Assembly: GCA_011109175.1 (NCBI GenBank)
Contig: RDEW01000097.1
Coordinates: 31,377-95,376 of the forward strand
DNA: 64,000 bases
Direction of reading: 5' to 3'
Source of the DNA: Dicyema japonicum
Taxonomy: Eukaryota; Dicyemida; Rhombozoa; Dicyemidae
In this document: piece after piece, positions 1 to 10,624 of the stretch
Position numbering within the stretch: position 1 is the stretch's first letter
How the letters are laid out: each line of letters starts with the position of its first letter
Made by a program: the position numbers and the translations under genes
The notes under the pieces: model-generated
What the model saw: the letters and a program-made list of their open reading frames with translations, nothing else
Database searches by the model: none
Told to the model about the DNA's origin: nothing

Positions 1-372
1 GTAAATAGTAATTATTTTTATTGATTTTTTGTTAAATCAGTCTTGTTAAAATTATTCCTATTGTTTTGACTTGGGAGGGAATTGTAAGTAAGTTCTACAA
101 GTCATATATGGATGTTTTGGATGTGGATATAATTCCGATGGCATATATTCAATCTATTGTGTTAAAGAAAACTCTTGAAAGCATGTTAGTGGAAGCACCA
201 ACATGGGATGAACTTTCAAGAAAGTGATGTTAGTGAGGTCATTCATTTCCTACAACAAGAGTCTCTACAACAAGTGGAGGATGACGGAATCGTTCCCATG
301 GAACAACAATGCTGTAGTGAAGATCAGATTGGTGTGATGATGATAAAGAGATTGCAGTTAGATAGTCTATGA
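1..372 (+). CDS. 3' end of an unidentified gene (partial)
   Basis: Bases 1-40 look like an intron (gtaaat...atcag). An open frame starts at 42 (LVKIIPIVLTWEGIVSKFYK) and runs to 225. A second frame, from about 196 to the stop at 370-372, carries an acidic, Gln-rich tail (ESDVSEVIHFLQQES). Removing a GT-AG intron at 159-189 or 159-195 joins the two in phase. GTAAGTAAG at 84 is also a perfect donor, and an 18-nt intron there would keep the frame. The N-terminus lies outside the window. I do not recognise the protein. The reading is supported by codon-like amino-acid content, not by homology. Confidence 0.4.
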
Positions 373-1282
373 ATGGCTCAAAACGAAAGAAAATAAATTA
401 ATACAGCCAATCAATTTTAAATAGTTTAATTCTGACTTTTGGTTTATTATTAAATATACTTATTTCAAAAAAGTGAAATTAGACGAAATCCTGATGGTTC
501 ATACATTACATAAAAAATCTATAATCATCTCGAATCCGCCACTTATTGAAAGTCACAAAAAGTGTCGGATTGAATTTTTTAGAAATAAGTTGTACACCCT
601 ATCACATCCATTAGTTCTCTAGTCCTGGGGCTGTTTAATTACTTCAAGGATGCTTTCTTTGCTGATTTATGAAAGTGTGTCTTCTCACTCGTTTGTTCAT
701 CAAAAATGTGTTCTCATTACTCCCCTGTGTTCTCATTAGAATTTTCTCATAAAATAAAAGACACTTGACTTTGTTGAACAAAATACAGTACTTTTTTGCT
801 AATCGTGAAAATCACAATAAAAATATCTTAGATTGAGTTCAAAACACCAATTATGTTACCTGAATTCTTTCCTGAATTCATAGATTCTACGTCTTTTCTC
901 CACATCTTTATTTCGTCCTGAATAAAAGCACTGAGTCACCCGAATACACACCTTATTTGACTTTCGACATTTAAGTTGGTAAAGCATATCCATGTTTCCC
1001 CATCATATCTGTGTTTTCCTCTCTGTCCGGTAAGATCTGTTATTTGTTCTAGCTGCTTCTTCAGTATTGTAAGTTTGCTTCCATATGGTGGATCTAATCG
1101 CACTTCTTTAACTTTATTATTAACTTTATTGTATTTAATACGTTTAATGTGTCAATGCAGGGTTTTTAATATTTAGTTGACTAAACGACATTATCAACAG
1201 TATTACTTTTCATCTATTTCTAGTATCATTTCTCACCTATCGATAATTAAATTAAAATATTTCCAAATACCAAGGGTAACCA
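373..1282. other. AT-rich stretch without a resolved gene
   Basis: Only short open stretches are visible, for example around 838-930 on the plus strand and 600-700 on the minus strand. No domain, repeat or consistent splice model was found. Confidence 0.4.
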
Positions 1283-1405
1283 AACTAATTAACTCCTTGA
1301 TCCTGACTCGTTCCAGAACTTGTCTCCAGAGAAAAAAGAGTGGATCCTCTTGATGCCGGCCATGCATTGGGCGTCTCCTTAGTAAGTGGATCTAATGACG
1401 CCAAC
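1283..1405 (-). mobile_element. LINE 3'-tail fragment (family B)
   Basis: Read on the minus strand, it carries the block GTCAGGATCAAGGAGTTA followed by GTTTGGTTACCCTTGGT. This is the same 3' end seen at 14040-14230 and 14345-14475. The GGGCGTCTCC...AGTAAGTGGATC block matches 14070-14105 in inverse and recurs near 35195. The fragment is 5'-truncated and non-coding. Confidence 0.65.
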
Positions 1406-1499
1406 AAAGGGAGTAAATAAAAAAACTAAACAAGAACCAAAATTCTAAATCGAACATAATTTTATATTTCTAATAATTTTTTTATTAAAAGACAATTAT

Positions 1500-1985
1500 T
1501 TAACAAAAAAAACAAATTTTAGTTGAGGAAGCCTGCTGCGTGGATCGCGAACGAGTTCCCTCGGAGTATTGCAATCTTTTGTCTAAGCCATAACCTTTCT
1601 CGTTGATCCCCTTTCTTTCTGGCAAGCATTCCTCCGAGTTCGCGCAAGAACTCAGCCGTCATTGGACCAACAGCTTCGGATGACTCGACCGCAACAAGAG
1701 TAAATCGGTACCGGTCCCCGAGGCAAGAATATTTTTGATTTTTAGGTTTTCCGCGGTCGAAGCAGCTGCTCCAGGTGTCTGAACCGATTTGAAAAGATTC
1801 GTATTTGAAAATGTGTCAACACAAGTTGCGTCCCAGACCAAAGATCTTCCGGATGTGTAAGGGAAAAGGGTCATCCTATCAGGTCTCTTTCCATCTCTTC
1901 GATCGAGACCCACTGGTTCAAATTGTGATGGGAAGCCTGTAACCTTTAGATATCTGACGATCACATCGTTCAGAGCAGCGTGACG
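1500..1985 (-). mobile_element. Reverse-transcriptase element C-terminus (family D)
   Basis: A minus-strand open frame (1659-1964) has the signature RDGKRPDRMTLFPY, SGRSLVWDATCVDTF and PGAAASTAENLKIK. This is the conserved C-terminal tail of a metazoan non-LTR reverse-transcriptase family whose core motif is QQGDP...WYLDD. The core is present at 51110-53480. Downstream (1500-1660) lies the family 3' end, GAGGAAGCCTGCTGCGTGG on the plus strand, shared with 29260-29560 and 30500-30612. Only the last part of the element survives, as expected from 5' truncation. Confidence 0.7.
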
Positions 1986-2622
1986 TGGTCCTTTCCGGCG
2001 CTTCTTCTGCAGGACAACAGGTGCTATCCCTTCGCATCAACTATTTTTCCCGCAGCTGCATCGGTGCTCCTGGCAAACGTCTAATCCTAGCCTTTGTCCG
2101 TCTAGTCCTAGTCTTTTCTAATAATTTAAAAATAATAAATTATTCACGTTCTTGTCTCGTCATTTTCTACACCAGTTCTGTAAATTCTGCTGTCTCCAGA
2201 GGGTAGCCTTTGCACCTCAAAAGAGAATCATTAATTTCACTTAATATTGGGACATCCTCACTCTGTCGACACGTTTACTTCTGATACAACGTGTTGGAAT
2301 CACATGATTAGTTAGTCTAGTTTTTTTTTATTTTTTTAGTCTCTTAGTTTTATATATTGATTAAATTCCGTGTGTTAACTGTATTTTAGAAAACTAGGAA
2401 TCACCACGAGGTTTGGTATTTTCTTGGTAAATCTATACAACATAATCAGAAACCGATTTCATATTCTAAATTGTTAAGTTTATAAAAATTAAAATCAACG
2501 ATTATTACGATAAGCGATTTTTTCCTATTTTCTATCTTAAGCTCAATGAAGTCAAGATAAATTTATTGAATGCGAACACAGATGAACGAATTTTGATTTG
2601 CACTGTGTGGGAATAAGCTAAT

Positions 2623-2964
2623 CTAGCAGAATTCTAAATTATTTATTTTTTTAATTTTTATAGAAAGAACGTAAGTAATAGAATGAGGATTACCCCAAAT
2701 TGTTTTTGACAGAAAATAAATATCCTCAATAGCACATTTATAGTCCATACTAATTAAACTAATCCACGTGTTTACATGACATTGTAGAATAGAATTATCT
2801 CTAACCAGTTTACTCATCACAAAAAAATATCTATGTAAAACACGATATGAAGGAGTAGGGAGCATAACCAATGCTATTTGTAAAGCAGAAACATTCTTAA
2901 TAGCCAAACAAGCCTTAATAAGACAACCAAAAGGAGGTGGAATAATATCCCCATTCACAAACAT
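2623..2964 (-). pseudogene. Gene fragment of a two-copy family (family M)
   Basis: A 113-codon open frame on the minus strand. A diverged copy lies on the plus strand at about 56435-56720: the stretches around VLHRYF, SKLVRDN and HVNTWISL can be aligned, with stops in the other copy. Conservation between copies argues that this frame is or was real coding sequence. The pattern ALQIALVMLP..SYRVLHRYFF recalls a helix of RhoGAP or DEP-RhoGAP proteins, but that is a weak guess. The frame begins right at the tail of the SINE at 2967-3290, so the SINE probably cut the gene. No start codon context can be judged. Confidence 0.4.
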
Positions 2965-2966
2965 TT

Positions 2967-3290
2967 TATAATAATAATAATAACAGCCTTTTCACGAGAG
3001 CCATAATATTTATTGCTCCGCATAGGTAGGACACACTTTATTTAAGTAAAGAACAGTTAATTTTAACCAATCGTAGAACCAAGGAATGATCTTCATTTCT
3101 TTTTTCTTGTGTGTGGGTCCTTTCTAGACAATCCAGTTCCGCAGTGAGTATCCACTGATGACGGCGTCACTCGTCAAACCCTTTTAGCATCGTAGATGCG
3201 TGGAGTTTTTTACCAGGTGAACAGCAGCGAGAATCGAACCCGTAACCTAAGCCACTTTAGCCCGACACCTAATCACTATGCCACCCGGCT
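2967..3290 (-). mobile_element. tRNA-derived SINE (S1), reverse copy
   Basis: In reverse it reads CCGGGTGGCATAGTGATTAG (A box), then GGTTCGATTCTCGCTGCTG (B box). The shared body follows (GACGAGTGACGCCGTCATCAG), then GGAACTGGATTGTCTAGAAA, and the tail is (TTA)n. It matches the copies at 10310, 20821 and 63262. Confidence 0.85.
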
Positions 3291-3329
3291 GTAGGAAGAA
3301 CAAAAGTAGTCTACTTAATCATCATCGCA

Positions 3330-4215
3330 TACTAATGGATTGCCCTCATCTGTCCAAGCCGACCGGTTCAGAATAGAGGGGAATCAACAGACACCAGAGC
3401 ACACTTCAAGATTCTCTTTATCGCCTTGTGGGAATCTTTCTGTTTTTTTAGAGATGAAAGAGAATGATATTCATATGAGTGGAAGGTACCTCCATATCTC
3501 CAATGTATATCTGATGGAGATACCGATGCGGATACTATCATCATCAAAGTGAATCTAAACTATCATGATGGCATTATTCCAAGTGCAACTCCCAACGATC
3601 TTCCAGTAACAAAACGAAGCGTCGCTGTCGGTTTGGGAGCTTACGGATCTTTTCATATTAATTTTCTAGGATGGTAAAGGTCTCTCTATAGGCCTGATTT
3701 TCAAATGTTTTATATATGATTTATGGTGATTCTGTAAAAATCGTAGAGTCATCTTGATCAACAGCTGATTTAGTCTCAAAAATAGATATGCAGAAAGACT
3801 AAATCCTTGGGGGAGAAAATTCCCAAACAGCAGAAGAGAACGAGAATAATTGATTTGTCCAGAACGTAAAATTAACGCAGCAGAAGAGAACGTAAAATTT
3901 AACGTAAATCGTCCTCTGTTGTTATAAACGTGATTTTTTTCAGAGTCTCGGATAATAACTTTGATTTTTACATAACAGAAACTCTACAACCTAGTTTATC
4001 TCTCCAATGTTTTACGAAAAAAGTCCGCATCCTAAAAAATTAACTTTGAAGTAAGTACGGAAAACACGTCACTTGTGAGGATAAGCATGTTGGTTGACTT
4101 ACTAAGAATTAGTTTTAAATGATATATGTAGCCTGTAACTAGATACTACCGATGCAAAAACTACGCCACATTGCCAATTTCTAAAAAAAGGCTCTTGAAT
4201 CACAAAATGAGCTAT
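3330..4215 (+). repeat. Dispersed repeat family E, long copy
   Basis: It shares GCCGACCGGTTCAG, TTCAAGA, CTTTATCGCC, GTGGGAATCTT and GATGAAAGAGAATGATA with 35560-35660 and 46640-46760. Its second half (ACTCTACAACCT, AAATTAACTTTGAAGT and ACGTCA.TTGTGAG.AT, then ATGTTGGTTGAC) matches 47430-47620. No convincing protein was found, so this may be untranslated sequence of a larger element. Confidence 0.6.
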
Positions 4216-4654
4216 TGCTCGGTTAAAGACATAGAAAGAAATGTATTAATGTGGGAAAGTTAGTCATTTGGTCAACATTGATATTGCTTCTGGAATCACG
4301 GATCTAATTTTAGAATATACTAGAATATCCTGAATCATTGATAGAGCATAAATTTATGGATATAAGTTTATTAATCGCTAATTAGAAGAATCTCTTACCT
4401 TCAAAATGCATATTTGATTGCCAGCATTCCAATTATTGTTCGATTGTTTTCATGACTAACTTGAATTTTAAAGGCAAGATTAAGGGAATGAATGCATGAT
4501 GTACTCTTCCTTAAGGGGATGCCCAGTCGTTATTGGTAGTGCGAGATGGGGTTAATACTTTTAATTTTTGTTAAGAATTAAAAAAAGAACATTATTTGGA
4601 ATAATTGATACGGATTAGTTTACTGAATGTTCTTACTTTTTTATAAAGTTAGAC

Positions 4655-4790
4655 GATCCGATTAGTGATGACGGCGTCATTTGTCAAGCCAAACCAACAT
4701 ATGCGTGGAACTTTCAACCGAATATACAGAGCGGGACCTTATGATTTTGGTCCGATACTAGTAACATTGCGCGCAATTAAAATGCTAAAG
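4655..4790 (-). mobile_element. Degenerate SINE S1 fragment
   Basis: GTGATGACGGCGTCATTTGTCAAGCC followed by ATATGCGTGGAACTTTCA on the plus strand is the inverse of the S1 body. The promoter boxes are eroded. Confidence 0.55.
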
Positions 4791-4866
4791 TAAACATAAT
4801 GTCAATAGTGGTAATATGGCATTGTGAGCATGATCTAAAAAAGCCACCGAAACACGCTCAAAGTGA

Positions 4867-5164
4867 ATGACAATATATATTCAAACTAATGTGATCAGAA
4901 AGACTCTTGAGAAGATTTGGGAAAACATCAATATGGGTAAGTCACATACGGATTCTCAGAAACTGATATCGATTTTTGAATGATCGAAGAAGGACGCGGT
5001 ATCGAAAGTGGATGTTTGTTTGAAAGTCTGAATGATGAAATTGTAGATAAATAACTCAACCAAGGAGGGTCCAAACTATTTACTACAACAAGCCTAAAAA
5101 TGCTGCGGCTCTAAAAGGAGGCGAATTAATTGAGGAAAATTTAATAATTCAACTTAGCAAATAA
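4867..5164 (+). pseudogene. Unidentified gene with a 23-nt intron (possibly broken)
   Basis: ATG at 4867 opens a frame (MTIYIQTNVIRKTLEKIW). It meets a strong donor GTAAGT at 4937, and an intron of 23 nt (4937-4959, ending TCTCAG) leaves the same coding quality (ETDIDF). A TGA follows at 4977, then the frame stays open (MIEEGRGIESGCLFES) to about 5050. A further exon-like stretch ends at 5164 (KNAAALKGGELIEEN). The TGA and the unresolved second junction suggest a pseudogene or an unrecognised intron. The content is acidic and lysine-rich with no domain I know. Confidence 0.4.
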
Positions 5165-5169
5165 AATAT

Positions 5170-6090
5170 GTTTTTATTATAAAATTTTAAATAAAATCAA
5201 ATTGTTAATTCCATCGATTGAAATATTATTTAACACTTTAAATGAACTAATAATTAACATATATTTTGATAGTAAGTACTGATTCCTTGTTTTTCCTCAC
5301 AAATTTAGTTTATAAATTAATGTTTTCAATGAATTATTGTAGTACAGATCAGTTAATATGTTTCCATCGATTAAATATATCAAAGAATTTTAGTTTGTTT
5401 ATTGATGTTTTTTTTATATTTGTTATTATGAATTATGTTTGTTGCTATGAATAACGTTGAATCTCTGAATATGGATTATGAATCTCTGAATTTAGTAGTA
5501 CTATAAGTATGCGTGAATAGTATCGGTAATGTAGTCTACGATTACTATCTTATATAGTAAATATTTATAATATTATATAATAATCTATTATGTAATAATT
5601 ATTAACTAATATGCCTGATATTACTTAATAACAATAATTTCTTTTGTTTACTTGGAATTAAAATTAAATTAAAAAGTTGAAAGAACAAATCCAGAATGAA
5701 TATCATCGTGGACAGAACGAAATCGGACAGGCGGAAATGAAAACATGTTAGACCCAGTGAGTAAAAAGGACGAAAGTCACGTTCTGATTTGGAAATGTTG
5801 AGGTGGCCTGAAATCTCGTTCAAAAAATTTTTTTTCCAAAATCTTCAATACGACTGAGGTAAGAGAAATAGGTCTGTAGGGGTAATGGGAGGAGGAATCC
5901 TCGTTGATTTTGAGTACTTAAAAATTGAAGATCAAATTTAAAAAGATATATTTAAAATATGGAACATCAATGGAAAAACACATAATTTTCCAAGATGTTT
6001 AAGAATCACGTTGACTATTTTAAACAATTTAATAAAATAGATATGAGTGTATTCAAAGATAAAGAATGTAGTAAAACAATGATTGATTAG
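5170..6090. other. AT-rich stretch, nothing resolved
   Basis: High AT with only short chance open frames. No repeat relation was noticed up to the LINE tail at 6095. Confidence 0.4.
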
Positions 6091-6094
6091 GGAA

Positions 6095-6255
6095 GGTGGC
6101 CCTGCAAATACAGTCAGCCTCCCAGTACGAGCTTGTGTGTGTACGAGGGAGGAGCACCGGGAACGAATGAGGATTTTAGCAGAGCGCATCGGGATCACGT
6201 GATAGTTAGTTTTGGTTTCACCGTGGTCTTGGGTGTTAAATAAATAAATAAATAG
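6095..6255 (+). mobile_element. LINE 3'-tail fragment (family B)
   Basis: ATCGGGATCACGTGATAGTT then AGTTTTGGTTTCACCGTGGT, ending in (AAATA)n. This is the family B 3' end also seen at 19083, 39478 (inverse), 40384 and 54527. The upstream GAGCACCGGGAACGAATGAGG also matches other copies. It is 5'-truncated. Confidence 0.75.
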
Positions 6256-6429
6256 TCAGACCTTCTTTTGTGCGACCCCAAACTCTTGGAAACCTCGATT
6301 TTTGTGAGATTTATAATTTTGATAGTAATCTGAGATTTCTTATAGAATTAAGTCCGACCTCGTTTTGAAAAAACACAAAATGTGCAAAAATCTCGATTTT
6401 GTGTATTCTTAGAGGGAAATATAGTATAT

Positions 6430-6600
6430 TTTAATTGGCTGCGAGGACATCGACGTGGTTTTATCTACGTACTCCACGGATCATAAAATAAATCTCATCA
6501 TACTCCTTGGGCTAAAACTCTACAACCTCTATGTAGTAGTTTAGCAGCGAGCTAGAATACTCATTAAATGGTAGGAACAAATTTAGAGAAGTCTTGACTA
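6430..6600 (-). mobile_element. Fragment of the R2/R4-like LINE (family C)
   Basis: Nearly collinear with 43516-43690: shared blocks include TACTCCACGGATCATAA, CTCATCATACTC and TATGTAGTAGTTTAGCAGCG. It corresponds to the region just downstream of the reverse-transcriptase core. It is truncated at both ends. Confidence 0.8.
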
Positions 6601-6710
6601 TTTGTTTTTGTTAAAGTCAACAAAGTAGTTATTAAAAAGAAAAGATGGAGATTTTAATAATCAATTTATCACAAAAAAAGTAAAATGAGAGAAAAGCTGA
6701 TATTCATATA

Positions 6711-8145
6711 CAGTAAACTCTCCGAATTTGCCATTTTTAGTTCCAGCATTTTCTGCGGCAAATTTGGGAATTGGCAAATTTCAGAATTTAATCAATAATT
6801 TTAACATATTTATTGGGAAACTTCTCGTCGATGAAAATAACTAAATTTGATTTTATTACGACAACAAAATTTATTTAAAAAAAATGAAGTATTAAATTTT
6901 ATCAAAATAAAATTCAATTCACATTTGTTTCTTTTTGACACTTAGAATATTTCATGAAATCTTCTAATAATTTAATAAGGACGACATCCTCTTCGTTTTC
7001 AACTTTCTCAAGAAGATCCTTTTCAATTTCGCTTAACATTGATGCTACTTCATTCTTGATTATGGGTTTCACTTCAGTAGTTTATTCATGGATGAGTATT
7101 TCATTATCATCTATTAATGATGCTATTTCTTTTTAATCTATTGCATTTTTTCAGAATAATTTATAGACATAAATTCTTTGATTTCAATTGATCGTAATAT
7201 TTCTTGAATTATGTTCACATATACTAAAGGTGTACTTATTATTATTATTAGCAATGTCCGCGGAACCAGAAGAGTTAACTAATTTGAGATTCTACTTTTA
7301 CCATGGATCTCTGGATACATGCTGTAAGTCGTTTCCATCTTCCCCTGTTTCTCGCAACCGTTCTCAGATCATCCAGATCCTCTCCTGTTTTCAGTTTTTT
7401 CCTATACTAGTGAGTTCTATGTTGAGCGTCGACGGTAACGTTGTTCTTTGTCGACTTCGATACGTTTTTGGAATCATACAGAAAAGTATGATTCCATGGC
7501 CAGATTGGACTTGGAAACTTTTTGAAATTCTTTGAGAACCCCTTCAATATCGACACTTTTGTCATTGCACATTTGTCCGTGTAATTTTCTCATCCGAAAT
7601 CCACGCCTTTTCTTAAATTTAGATAAAAATCCATGAGTTTTTGAAATAGTCGCGAGAAAGTTGCTTAACAAAGAATTCTGCTTTACAGGATGTTAATGCA
7701 TCGTTCAACAATGCACCTTAAAATTTAAAAACATTAAGAATACCTTTTGATTCCATCGAATCCATCTACTCAACAAGCTTTTCATCAAATTGCGTAAACT
7801 TTAACTTTTTGACTGTATTTTTTGGAGGAATTTTTAGTTTTGAATTGTTCCGAAAGTGATTCACGATGTTCACTTTAAACAAAAAAAAAGTTATCAGCAA
7901 TTTTCTGTCATGAGTTGTTGTCGTCCTTATAACGCAATATTTGAACTTTTTGTTAGATAGTGAGTTTTTGTATATCGACAACTAAAATCACAACGAGGCA
8001 TTCTACTCGAATAAAGTTTTATTGTTTTAATTTTCAGTAATTTTTTTAAAACTTTAAAAAATTTTGGCAAATTTCCACAAAAATTAGAATATATCTCTTA
8101 AAAAATGGCAAATCTGAGAATTGGCAAATTTACGATAGTTTACTT
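6711..8145 (-). mobile_element. pogo/Tigger-type DNA transposon, decayed
   Basis: Ends are near-matching inverted repeats: CAGTAAACTCTCCGAATTTG at 6711 and the inverse of AGTAAACTATCGTAAATTTG ending about 8145. TA flanks both ends, as expected for a Tc1/mariner-superfamily insertion. On the minus strand 7474-7671 encodes FLSKFKKRRGFRMRKLHG, typical of the CENP-B-type DNA-binding domain of pogo/Tigger transposases. Upstream pieces (VEWMDSMESKG, LLNDALTSCKAEFF) fit the rest of that domain in other frames. Stops and frameshifts make it inactive, and the DDE part is not readable. A LINE fragment sits inside (7225-7470). Confidence 0.75.
7225..7470 (-). mobile_element. LINE 3' fragment nested in the pogo element
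   Basis: The minus-strand reading EDLDDLRTVARNRGRWKRL resembles the extreme C-terminus of several non-LTR retrotransposons (RT..ARNR..W). It is followed by a short tail of AAT repeats (plus strand TATTATTATTATTAG at 7230-7245), a typical LINE 3' tail. A 10-bp palindrome, GGAATCATAC-n6-GTATGATTCC, sits at its 5' border (about 7469-7494). Confidence 0.5.
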
Positions 8146-8149
8146 TATT

Positions 8150-8830
8150 ACGAAATAATAAATAATACTCTCGATTCATCTTTTTTGAAAGCTCCGAAAA
8201 TGGTGGATTCGAGGTATTGGAGTAGCGATTTTGAAGCCCTGATCGAAGTATTTTGTTGTCTTCAAATGCCTGTGTAGAATGTGTGGAATCCAAGTCGTTA
8301 TTCTTTAGCCCAGGTTCAATTTTTCGTGGAGCGTTCCATGGTGGTCAATAATGTCTCACGGATTGAATAAGTGTATTGGTTGTGGAAAGGTTGAGTTATT
8401 AGGTTCAAATGATTGCTGGAAGAGTTCTAAACTGATATTTCAATAGTATTCAAAAATAGGGGATATTTGAATATTTGATCTTGTTGTAAAGGAACACACG
8501 AGAGATGCTTTTTAATACGATTAGGTCAATGAAAACAAATACATTTTTTCATGAGAAAATAATTGTTAAAACTATCGGCAATACTCAGTTGTTCAAAATG
8601 TCTTGACGTTAAAATTCAGATTCTAATCTATTTGAGGCCTATTGAGTAAAATGTCTATCTAAATGTGGAAATTATTTTAGGAGCAAAAGCTTAACATCAA
8701 CTCAATGATCAGCGTCGGAATCGTTTGTAGGAAATCTGATAGATACAAACACAGTGTTTTTTTTGTATATCGTATGAGATACAAACACATCCATATGACC
8801 AAGAAGTGAATCAAAATAATAATTATAATA
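8150..8830. other. No gene resolved
   Basis: AT-rich, with only chance open frames. A (TAA)-like stretch at 8815-8835 may be the tail of a lost insertion. Confidence 0.4.
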
Positions 8831-8834
8831 ATAA

Positions 8835-9145
8835 CACCAGATACCACGGTTACACAAACTAACTAATCACGTGATCCCAGCACGCTCTAGCAGGGACCTC
8901 ATCTTTGCCGATGTTCTTCCCTCGAACCCACACAAGCACGTATCGGTCAAGTGACTGTACCTTCGCAATCACGACGGCGCGTTTCCATGGTTTATTCACA
9001 TCAAGGCATCAAGAGGCCATTGGTGGCTGGAACTCTCCAGAAATCCAGCGTTCCGTGATTTTGGAGACTCTTTTCCGGCTATCCTCGATCTTCAAGACAT
9101 TCGTTCAAGAGATAAACAAGCCCCATATACCACATGCATAAGAGA
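8835..9145 (-). mobile_element. LINE C-terminal and 3' fragment (family B)
   Basis: The inverse of the family tail (TCACGTGATCCCAGCACGCT, AGCAGGGACCTCATCTTTGC) starts the block. On the minus strand the preceding sequence reads as an open C-terminal stretch ending ...RDHVIS-stop, the same ending inferred for other copies. It is 5'-truncated. Confidence 0.7.
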
Positions 9146-9149
9146 TGCA

Positions 9150-10298
9150 TGATTCAATGAATTGTTCATATAAATTGATGTAGCAAACGAAGTAGTATAT
9201 AAATTTTACATTTCAAATACTTATTTATAAATTTAAAAATTTATACTTAAATTATTTTTTAAAAATAAATTTAAAAAAATCAGAATAAATAGAATATATA
9301 AGCGTGTATTGCGCTTTGCGTCTGTGGACGACGTGCAATTTGCAAAACCTCAAGAAACCAGCATTTTAACTATTAAAAAACAACGAGTCTCGTTTTTTTT
9401 GTTTCTTCTGAGAATTCACCATTGAACCAACAGTGATTTAAGGAATAGGTAGTTTATAAATGAAGTAAACACTCTAGGTTTAAATTGAATTGAAAAAGCT
9501 TTGTTCATTGATGGTTACTCTTTCAACTGTATTGGAAAATATTTGAGAAGATTTTCAACTTCGAACGAAGATTAATTACTAAAGAAGAAAACAAGGAACT
9601 CAATTCTATAATTAAGAAATTTCTGCTTAAATTGTGTCCTTATTTTTGCTGAAATGTGCTCACGAAGTGACCGCGTGGTTAATATTCAGGTATTTGTTCA
9701 AAAATATATTAATTAGATCGTATATCACATTTTCAACAAGGAATGAATTAATACCAATGGTTCTTTTCATTACAAAACAAAAATCTTCGTTAGAGCTCAT
9801 CAAATTTTAAACCTGGAGACGAGTCATCTCACTGGAATTGGTGGTAGAGCCTAGAAAAACAGTCACACACTCTTCGAAATGCTGTCTTATCAAGACTCGA
9901 AAAAGATTTGAGATTTTTGTATGCAAAATCGGTTCTGGATACAGCAAAGTATATTCCTCTTATTTGTAGATTTCTTTAACTGTTGGAACTTTCTATTGCT
10001 CTATTGCCAGAATTTCTGTCAATATTTTATCAAATGACGGAAAAAGAGATGAATAAATCTGTCCAAATTATGTCGTTTTGGTTAAAGGAGTGAGTTTTAT
10101 CAGCTCCGTGTAGAAATGCTTCATATATTATTCTGAAACCTTTACTTGTGTAAGTTATTTTTCATCAATAGACGCTTAAATTTTGCATTGCTGTTTGTTT
10201 CTAAGGTTTGGTATTGACTTTTTTATTTTTTGTAGAAATTTGAAGATTAAAATCCTACTGAAGTTGAATTGATACTCAAACTGCAGGTTTTTTTTAGA
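9150..10298. other. AT-rich intergenic stretch
   Basis: Runs of A/T with no repeat match noticed and no splice-consistent coding set. I see nothing specific. Confidence 0.4.
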
Positions 10299-10309
10299 AT
10301 CATGAAAAC

Positions 10310-10609
10310 CGAGTGGTTAGGTGTCGGGCTAAAGTGACTTAGGTTACGGGTTCGATTCTCGCTGTGTTTACCTGATGGAAGGTTCTACGCATCTACGATG
10401 CTTAAAAAGGCCTTGACGAGTGACGCCGTCATCACTGTGGAACTGGATAGTCTTAAAAGGACCCACACACAAGAAAAAGGAAGTGAAGATCATTCCTTGG
10501 TTCTAAGATTAGTTAAAATTAACTGTTCTTTACTTAAATAAAACTGTGTGTCTTGCCTATGCGGAGCTAATATCACGTAACGTGAAAAAGGCTGTTATTA
10601 TTATTATTT
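10310..10609 (+). mobile_element. SINE S1 with perfect target-site duplication
   Basis: The body matches the other S1 copies: GTTACGGGTTCGATTCTCGC (B box), GACGAGTGACGCCGTCATCA, AAAGGACCCACACACAAG, and a tail of TTA repeats. It is flanked by identical 11-bp direct repeats, ATCATGAAAAC at 10299-10309 and 10610-10620. The A-box side is slightly shortened (CGAGTGGTTAGG). Confidence 0.9.
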
Positions 10610-10624
10610 ATCATGAAAACATTG

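Noticed and set aside
5266-5454. Small membrane protein
   Set aside because: Hydrophobic by composition only (TTT/TTA-rich); typical of chance frames in AT-rich sequence.
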